The translations under genes and the position numbers were made by a program. Positions 59,296 to 64,000 of a stretch of 64,000 bases of DNA are shown one piece after another. The stretch comes from Hanstruepera neustonica. Lineage in GTDB: Bacteria > Bacteroidota > Bacteroidia > Flavobacteriales > Flavobacteriaceae. The DNA is taken from contig NZ_POWF01000004.1 of assembly GCF_002895005.1 (NCBI RefSeq), positions 173,605-237,604 on the forward strand, given 5' to 3'. A model generated the notes under the pieces. That model was not told the origin of the DNA. It ran no database searches and saw only the letters and a program-made list of their open reading frames with translations. The first letter of the stretch is position 1. Every line of letters starts with the position of its first letter.

Positions 59296-60445
59296 AGGAT
59301 ACAAAATACATACCAACTTCCTTATCGCCTTTCACCAATTGTTTGCCGCGATATTCACAAGGAATGGTTTCTTTAATTAAGTGATAGGTATCTTCTGAAA
59401 TATTGATTTTTCCTTGCAAACCAGAACCTTCTAGCCTACTGGCCAAATTAACTGTACTACCCCACAAATCATAAGCAAACTTATCACTACCCACAATACC
59501 TGCAACCACAGGTCCTGAATGGATACCAATACGCATTTGCCATTTTATTGGTCGCTGGTTATTTCGTTCTTCAATAAAGCTTAACATTTTTCTGGCCACC
59601 ACTATACAGCGAAAGGCATGCTCATTGTGAGGCTCGGGTAGCCCACAGACAGCCATGTAGGAATCACCAATAGTTTTTATTTTTTCTAGCTCTTGCTCTC
59701 TCATAAGGTTATCAAAGTAGAAGAAAATATCATTCAATTCTTCAACCAATTCCTTTGGTGAAATTTGAGAAGCTATTTTGGTAAACTCCACAAAATCTGT
59801 AAAAATCACACTCACATTTTCATGACGTACTGGAACGCTATAACCATTATCCAAGAGTTCTCTAGCTATCTTTTTGGGTAGAATGTTAAACAGTAACTTT
59901 TCGGTTTTATCCTTCTCCTTTTCCAATAATTGTGTTTGTTCCTTGAGCTCCAATGTTCGTTGTTCAACCAGAGCTGTCAATCGATTATTTCGTGCCTGAA
60001 GCGCATCCAGTGGAAAGGCTTCACCATCGCCTTGGTCTTCAGACGGTATGGATACATGAATATGTGAGATTAACCATTTTTGATCCTTGAACACCAATAT
60101 ATTGGTAATCCTTAAAAACAGTTTGAAATGGTTGTTATTATCGTCATAAAACTCTACCATGGCTTCGGCTTCTACCTGCCCAACCGTATCAGATAATAAC
60201 CTGACATGTTCATAACGATACTCAATAGAAAGCGGGTTTTTAAATTCAGAAAAATCGCATTCGAAGTTATATTTGACTTCGTCAAAGCTTTTACCAAATT
60301 CATGCTCGCCAGTTCCAAAAGAGCTGATGTTTTCATCCAAAAAGGGTAGTATTTTATCTAATGTCTTTTTACCAAATTCACGTTTGGCCCAAGTTCCCCA
60401 AAAGGTTTTGAACGTTTTTAGAATATCCTGTTCGAGCTGTTTCAT
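59294..60445 (-). CDS. class III nucleotide cyclase with N-terminal SnoaL-like sensor domain
   Basis: 383 aa in three parts. Residues about 1-150 are SnoaL/NTF2-like (FWGTWAKREFGKKTLDKILP, FLRITNILVFKDQKWLISHI). A coiled coil follows at about 155-190 (ARNNRLTALVEQRTLELKEQ), then LLFNILPKKIARELL leads to a cyclase domain. Metal-binding Asp residues lie in VSVIFTDFVEFTKIA and IKTIGDSYMAVCGL; the adenine-specifying and ribose regions are YDLWGSTVNLASRLEG. It should make cAMP from ATP. It precedes or shares a transcript with no obvious cAMP receptor; the HD gene lies 11 bp upstream on the same strand. Confidence 0.88.
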   Translation of the reverse strand: MKQLEQDILKTFKTFWGTWAKREFGKKTLDKILPFLDENISSFGTGEHEFGKSFDEVKYNFECDFSEFKNPLSIEYRYEHVRLLSDTVGQVEAEAMVEFYDDNNNHFKLFLRITNILVFKDQKWLISHIHVSIPSEDQGDGEAFPLDALQARNNRLTALVEQRTLELKEQTQLLEKEKDKTEKLLFNILPKKIARELLDNGYSVPVRHENVSVIFTDFVEFTKIASQISPKELVEELNDIFFYFDNLMREQELEKIKTIGDSYMAVCGLPEPHNEHAFRCIVVARKMLSFIEERNNQRPIKWQMRIGIHSGPVVAGIVGSDKFAYDLWGSTVNLASRLEGSGLQGKINISEDTYHLIKETIPCEYRGKQLVKGDKEVGMYFVS

Positions 60446-60456
60446 GATTCTAAAGT

Positions 60457-61032
60457 TTAATTCAGCTGTTCCATATTCTTGATTTTTCGGTGCTTTTTAT
60501 AGCGCTTACAAAAATCGGTATGGTACTGATGGTTGGTTAAAAATTCTTTTTGAATGGTATGCCACTGCTTGGGTGTGAGAGACGGATTAAAATGTTTTAA
60601 TTCTTTAAATAACCTATCACTACCCTCTTGAAAATGTTTGGTTCCTAAATATTCCAAATCGGCATCGGCTAAAATGGATTCCAAATGATTTTGGGGATTC
60701 TGCGGTATTTTGGTTGCCCTAATCATACCACAAATAGTATTTAATTCAGAGGTTGACAGTTGATACTTTTTCAACTTGGTTTTGGCTATTTCACATCCCT
60801 CCTGCTCGTGCTCAATATTCGAGTTGATAAAACCCATATCATGATACAACGCGGCTATTTTTAATAAAAGCAATTCTTTTTCTGAAACGCCTTCCTTTTT
60901 GCCAATATAAATGGCACGATCTAAAACATATAAAGTATGTTCTAAAGAGTGATACGTTAAATATTCCGGTAGGTTTTCCGAAAGCATATCCACTGCTTCG
61001 TTGTATAGGTCTTGAAATTGCGATTGGATCAT
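60457..61032 (-). CDS. HD domain metal-dependent phosphohydrolase
   Basis: A 191-aa protein with HSLEHTLYVLDRA, the HD pair in IAALYHDMGFINSNIEHEQE, and the distal Asp in ILADADLEYLG. HD enzymes hydrolyse phosphate esters of nucleotides or second messengers. Its position directly upstream of a cyclase gene (11 bp, same strand) makes turnover of a cyclic nucleotide worth considering, but the substrate is not shown. It starts 2 bp after YitT ends. Confidence 0.85.
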   Translation of the reverse strand: MIQSQFQDLYNEAVDMLSENLPEYLTYHSLEHTLYVLDRAIYIGKKEGVSEKELLLLKIAALYHDMGFINSNIEHEQEGCEIAKTKLKKYQLSTSELNTICGMIRATKIPQNPQNHLESILADADLEYLGTKHFQEGSDRLFKELKHFNPSLTPKQWHTIQKEFLTNHQYHTDFCKRYKKHRKIKNMEQLN

Positions 61033-61034
61033 CT

Positions 61035-61925
61035 TTAATGAGATTTGCGTTTACTAACTACTCCGCCACTAATGTCGCCAATATTCTGAACATAGGTAAA
61101 GGCAGCGGGATCTGCTTCCAAAATAGCCTTTTTTATTTTATGGACTTCCAATCTGGATACTACGGTCACAATAATATCACAATCATGCTTGACATTAAAA
61201 GAACCTGGTAAATTACCACGCTCGCCTTTATAAACCGTAATGGCCTTATTGAAATCGTTTACAATGAGACTCTTTATTAAATCTGCATTGGGTGATATGA
61301 CAGTAAGGGAGATCAATTTTTCGAAACCATCAACAACATAGTCAGACACTTTTAGGGCTGTATAATAGGTTACAATAGAATACATGGCCTTTTCTAAACC
61401 CAGATAGAAGGCAATAATGAGGAATATGGTTGTATTGATGGCCATGATGATTTCGTTCGTTGATAGCCCGAATTTTTTATTGGAATATTCGGCTATAACT
61501 TCCAGACCATCAATAACGCCACCACCACGGATAACAAAACCAATACCCAGGCCTACAAATACACCACCAAAAACAGCCGTTAGGAAATGGTCTTTCGTTA
61601 TTTCAGGAACGGGTAACACACTCATGACAATACCCAAAAGGATAACCGCCAGAAAAGCGTGAGCCGCAAAGTTCTTGCCTATTTTTTTATAGCCAATGTA
61701 CACAAAGGGCATATTGAGTAATACCAATGGAATACTGACATCAATATGATAAAACTCGTGGATCAGGATGGAAATGCCCATGAGGCCACCATCCAAAAAG
61801 TGATTGGGAATCATAAAACCCTTAATGGCCACCACAGCACATACTACGCCAATGATGGTTAAAAAAAGGGACTTAAATGAAAAAACGGATTTAAAGCTAA
61901 AGGATTCCGAACTGTGTGAACTCAT
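61035..61925 (-). CDS. YitT family membrane protein
   Basis: A 296-aa protein with five to six membrane helices (for example LFLTIIGVVCAVVAIKGFMI and IIMAINTTIFLIIAFYLGLE). GFVIRGGGVIDGLEVIAEYS is the family core, and a C-terminal DUF2179 cytosolic domain follows (NDFNKAITVYKGERGNLPGS, IVTVVSRLEVHKIKKAILEA). The transported ligand, if any, is unknown. It is the first of three closely spaced minus-strand genes (YitT, HD, cyclase). Confidence 0.9.
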   Translation of the reverse strand: MSSHSSESFSFKSVFSFKSLFLTIIGVVCAVVAIKGFMIPNHFLDGGLMGISILIHEFYHIDVSIPLVLLNMPFVYIGYKKIGKNFAAHAFLAVILLGIVMSVLPVPEITKDHFLTAVFGGVFVGLGIGFVIRGGGVIDGLEVIAEYSNKKFGLSTNEIIMAINTTIFLIIAFYLGLEKAMYSIVTYYTALKVSDYVVDGFEKLISLTVISPNADLIKSLIVNDFNKAITVYKGERGNLPGSFNVKHDCDIIVTVVSRLEVHKIKKAILEADPAAFTYVQNIGDISGGVVSKRKSH

Positions 61926-62067
61926 AGATACTTATAAAATACAGTAGTCATGCGAAGTAAACAGTAGACAGTTGGGAAACTATAGTTATAGCTTCACTAA
62001 AATATAAAAAATAATGATGGTTCGTTACTTTCGTTGCTTCAATTTATAGCATGCATGCATCAACACC

Positions 62068-62742
62068 TTATTTATTGGGGTAATTGGGAATGTTCAACCC
62101 CAGAATGATATCGTGCTGGGCTACCTGCATACCATTCATTTGGGTGGTTTTCAAAATGCCACTACCTCCTCTATTGGTCATATTACGACGTTGGGCATCG
62201 GTGAGAAAAGGATCATCATCAAAAACCCATTCATCTATATAATAGGGATGCTCAAATTGCGGTTCTTTAATGGCCGGATGAATGTGTGCCATAATCTGGG
62301 TGTTGGGATAGCTGGCAGGCCTGACCGTATAAATGGCGTAATGGCCTTGGTTGTCCGTCTTAACCCAACCACGCATATAGCCATGGCGTGCTACCCGACT
62401 ATCCAAGTTGTGGCTATTGGGATACTTGCCGTAAATATCCGTATGGTAGTAATACAAAATGATATTGGGAGCCGGTGTTTTGCCATCCTGTTTATAAATA
62501 GTTCCGGTAACGAGTAGCTTTTGCCCTTGTTGTTGCCAAGCTGGACAGGTATCTATTGCTTTGATGTTTTGGGGCATACCAATAAACATAAAGTCTCGAT
62601 TTTCAAAAGGACCACCTACTATGGCACCTGTTGTATTTGTTGATTGGGTGGTAGTTGTTACCTGTTTGGTTTGACCTTGGCAAGCGCATACCAAGAGGCT
62701 AAACCCAAGTAGGATACTTGATTTAATTGCTTTAGAACCCAT
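62068..62742 (-). CDS. intradiol dioxygenase-fold lipoprotein
   Basis: A 224-aa predicted lipoprotein (IKSSILLGFSLLVCACQGQ) with the intradiol ring-cleavage dioxygenase fold. The four iron ligands of protocatechuate 3,4-dioxygenase appear to be present: Tyr in DIYGKYPN, Tyr in RPASYPNTQ, and both His in MAHIHPAI. Surface location is unusual for catechol catabolism. No aromatic-degradation genes are nearby, so the substrate is uncertain. Confidence 0.82.
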   Translation of the reverse strand: MGSKAIKSSILLGFSLLVCACQGQTKQVTTTTQSTNTTGAIVGGPFENRDFMFIGMPQNIKAIDTCPAWQQQGQKLLVTGTIYKQDGKTPAPNIILYYYHTDIYGKYPNSHNLDSRVARHGYMRGWVKTDNQGHYAIYTVRPASYPNTQIMAHIHPAIKEPQFEHPYYIDEWVFDDDPFLTDAQRRNMTNRGGSGILKTTQMNGMQVAQHDIILGLNIPNYPNK

Positions 62743-62852
62743 AGCCGTGTTGTTTAGATTGTTAGGAAGTTACAAATAAGCCTAATTGGACTGTGATAAA
62801 ATACTGTTAATTAACATCCTTTAAGACTCATAAGGCTGACAGGACTTTTACA

Positions 62853-62897
62853 CGGCTTTTATAGGGCTTATATACGACTTATCTACGGCTTATCTCC
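62853..62897 (+). repeat. about four degenerate 11-bp tandem repeats
   Basis: Units CGGCTTTTATA, GGGCTTATATA, CGACTTATCTA and CGGCTTATCTC follow each other directly; the consensus is about CGGCTTATnTA. Confidence 0.6.
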
Positions 62898-62927
62898 AAA
62901 AAGCCGTGTGCTCCTATTTTTGTAAGA

Positions 62928-63116
62928 AAAATCTATGGCTTTCATACACTAGCCATACTTTAGCGATATAGCGCCTCTATAGGTGAACCGTATTAAAAAA
63001 TAGGTAGTGATGTTCTATACATAAAGTACTTTAAAATGATTAGATTTGGGTAATTGAAAAAACCAAAGGTAACTTTATCCGCCCAATGTGGGTGGATATG
63101 ATCACCTTTTTTAAAT
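62928..63116 (+). ncRNA. candidate structured non-coding RNA
   Basis: A full TAnnTTTG box (62915-62922) is followed by a hairpin TATGGCT-(10)-AGCCATA (62934-62957) and a small stem CGCCT-CTAT-AGGTG (62972-62985). At the end is a two-part stem: AAAGGT/ACCTTT enclosing ATCCGCCCA/TGGGTGGAT (63065-63109), followed by a T-run. There is no reading frame of note. I do not recognise an RNA family; the last hairpin could instead be a simple terminator or the leader of the next gene. Confidence 0.3.
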
Positions 63117-63168
63117 AAACATAATGGGGATAAACGCCATTGTGTTTATCCAACCGTTATCTCTTATT

Positions 63169-63891
63169 TTGAAAAAAACACTATTCATATTATTAATATC
63201 AATCAATTCACTCTGCTTCGGACAGAATACAACAGAATTGAAATTGACTTCAGATAGTGATACTATTTTTTGGAAAAAAATTCAAAATGAAAAAATTGCG
63301 GATTTTAATCTTCCCAAATTAGACTCTGAATCCGAATTTGTGTTTCGAAGTTGGGATCCAGGAAGTCTTTTGGAAATCAAAAAAAATAACGACACCATAA
63401 CTGGAAGGATTATCTATTTCGTTTTTGAGGTTTGGGAAGAAAATTACAAAGCCGACACATTTGTCAAAGAATATAATTTGCCAAGTAGCAAATCAAAAAA
63501 AATATACGAATTCATATCTAATAGTGGAATTCAAAAAATTCCAAGCGACAAATACATTGAGGAATGGACACAAGGTTTTGACGGAATAACATACATATAT
63601 GAACTCAAGGAGGAAAATACATATTCTTTTAAAAACTTCTGGACACCAAAATCCCAAAATGGAATTAAAGAAGCTGAATTCATAATTTACTTTAACAAAA
63701 AAATCAGCGAAATTGGAGAGTTAGAGAAATATGGAAATGATTTTGTTGAACGTATTCCATTTATAACTTATAAATATTCCGGAACTGCTTATGCAATCAC
63801 AAAACCACCGACAAAGAGAGAATTAAGAAAATATAAAAGAGAACGCAAAAAACGAAATAAAAAAACAAGAGATAACAAAGAACTGAGTTAA
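63169..63891 (+). CDS. hypothetical secreted protein
   Basis: A 240-aa protein if started at TTG 63169, which gives a clean signal peptide LKKTLFILLISINSLCFGQ|N. An in-frame ATG at 63124 would add 15 mostly hydrophobic residues and a poor n-region, though it cannot be excluded. The mature part is Lys/Glu-rich, with ITGRIIYFVFEVWEENYK and a very basic C-terminus (PPTKRELRKYKRERKKRNKK). I know no family. It ends 13 bp before the stop of the IS110-type transposase, which converges on it. Confidence 0.6.
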   Translation: MKKTLFILLISINSLCFGQNTTELKLTSDSDTIFWKKIQNEKIADFNLPKLDSESEFVFRSWDPGSLLEIKKNNDTITGRIIYFVFEVWEENYKADTFVKEYNLPSSKSKKIYEFISNSGIQKIPSDKYIEEWTQGFDGITYIYELKEENTYSFKNFWTPKSQNGIKEAEFIIYFNKKISEIGELEKYGNDFVERIPFITYKYSGTAYAITKPPTKRELRKYKRERKKRNKKTRDNKELS

Positions 63892-63904
63892 AAAACAAGC
63901 AATT

Positions 63905-64000
63905 TTAAGCTAATTTTGAAACAAAGTTTTCATTATAAGGCAATCCGCTTTTTGCGATAGCAAATGCCTGTTTTAATAACTTATTTGCTACTGCAATTAG
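63905..64000 (-). CDS. IS110 family transposase, C-terminal fragment (runs off right edge)
   Basis: The minus-strand frame is open from 64000 to a TAA at 63905-63907 and encodes LIAVANKLLKQAFAIAKSGL followed by PYNENFVSKLA. The NKLLKQAFAIAKSG motif is the characteristic C-terminus of IS110/IS116/IS902 transposases (Transposase_20, DEDD type). Only 31 residues are inside the window, so the state of the rest cannot be judged. The + strand hypothetical gene ends 13 bp away, leaving little room for a long element end here. Confidence 0.75.
   Translation of the reverse strand, partial: LIAVANKLLKQAFAIAKSGLPYNENFVSKLA

Larger units (their letters stand above)
62743..63123. other. 381-bp intergenic region with tandem repeat, promoter box and structured segment
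   Basis: It contains an 11-bp degenerate tandem repeat (62853-62897), an inverted pair ACACGGCTTTT (62850-62860) / AAAAGCCGTGT (62899-62909), a TATTTTTG box (62915-62922), a stem TATGGCT / AGCCATA (62934-62957) and a long hairpin ending in T6 (63065-63112). No protein gene is supported on either strand. Confidence 0.55.

Noticed and set aside
1..64000. tRNA, rRNA or CRISPR arrays
   Set aside because: None could be recognised by reading; a short tRNA could be missed without a covariance search (tRNAscan-SE would settle it).

Overview
The window looks like chromosome of a member of the Flavobacteriaceae (Bacteroidota). The sequence is AT-rich. Genes lack clear Shine-Dalgarno sequences, and many starts are preceded by the Bacteroidota -7 element TAnnTTTG. 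The gene content is also typical of flavobacteria: a fused-type 2-oxoacid dehydrogenase, the parE-x-parC trio, ferredoxin/acyl-CoA reductase/serC/serA, BatA-domain proteins, DUF5916, DUF3667, DUF937, a TonB receptor with a carboxypeptidase-regulatory domain, and M61 and S10 exopeptidases. No tRNA, rRNA, CRISPR array or prophage was seen.

Layout. (a) 1-4779: 5' end of a TPP-dependent dehydrogenase, divergent from a tightly packed operon (2OG-Fe oxygenase, SUI1-like factor, DUF1835, nucleoside phosphorylase, binding-protein fold). (b) 4918-13556: small exported peptide, ung, YfcC transporter, then the translationally coupled parE / small membrane protein / parC operon and ychF. (c) 13557-25145: accessory island on the minus strand, apart from one + strand secreted protein. 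It holds several families of palindromic repeats, an alpha/beta hydrolase lipoprotein, nine tandem DUF6090-like membrane proteins, a GIY-YIG nuclease gene bounded by 26-bp perfect inverted repeats, and a stand-alone DUF4062 protein. (d) 25146-36784: ferredoxin, acyl-CoA reductase, serC, serA, DUF937, small membrane proteins, a His-rich TonB receptor, folE, DUF5916. (e) 36833-52259: LolD-type ATPase, large membrane protein, TIGR02757, peptidases, glycosyltransferase, BatA/pseudo-dihydroorotase/DUF4870/esterase operon, MBL hydrolase. (f) 52311-61925: bcp/nth divergent pair, sigma factor plus a 48-aa protein, uvrA, DUF3667, cyclase, HD and YitT proteins. (g) 62068-64000: secreted intradiol-type dioxygenase, a structured non-coding stretch, a small secreted protein and the C-terminus of an IS110-type transposase at the right edge.

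The most unusual part is the DUF6090 array at 16150-23789. All nine genes share a near-identical N-terminal membrane anchor of about 50 residues (and the DNA encoding it), a loosely conserved mid-protein motif, and otherwise divergent extracytoplasmic parts. At three places in the array an orphan start codon sits in a gene slot but runs straight into a palindromic repeat element. One of these elements carries the GIY-YIG nuclease between perfect inverted repeats and is joined to the vestige by an ATGA overlap. I read this as a cassette array turning over its variable parts, possibly helped by a REP-like element that uses a GIY-YIG nuclease. The arrangement is visible in the sequence; the mechanism is inference.
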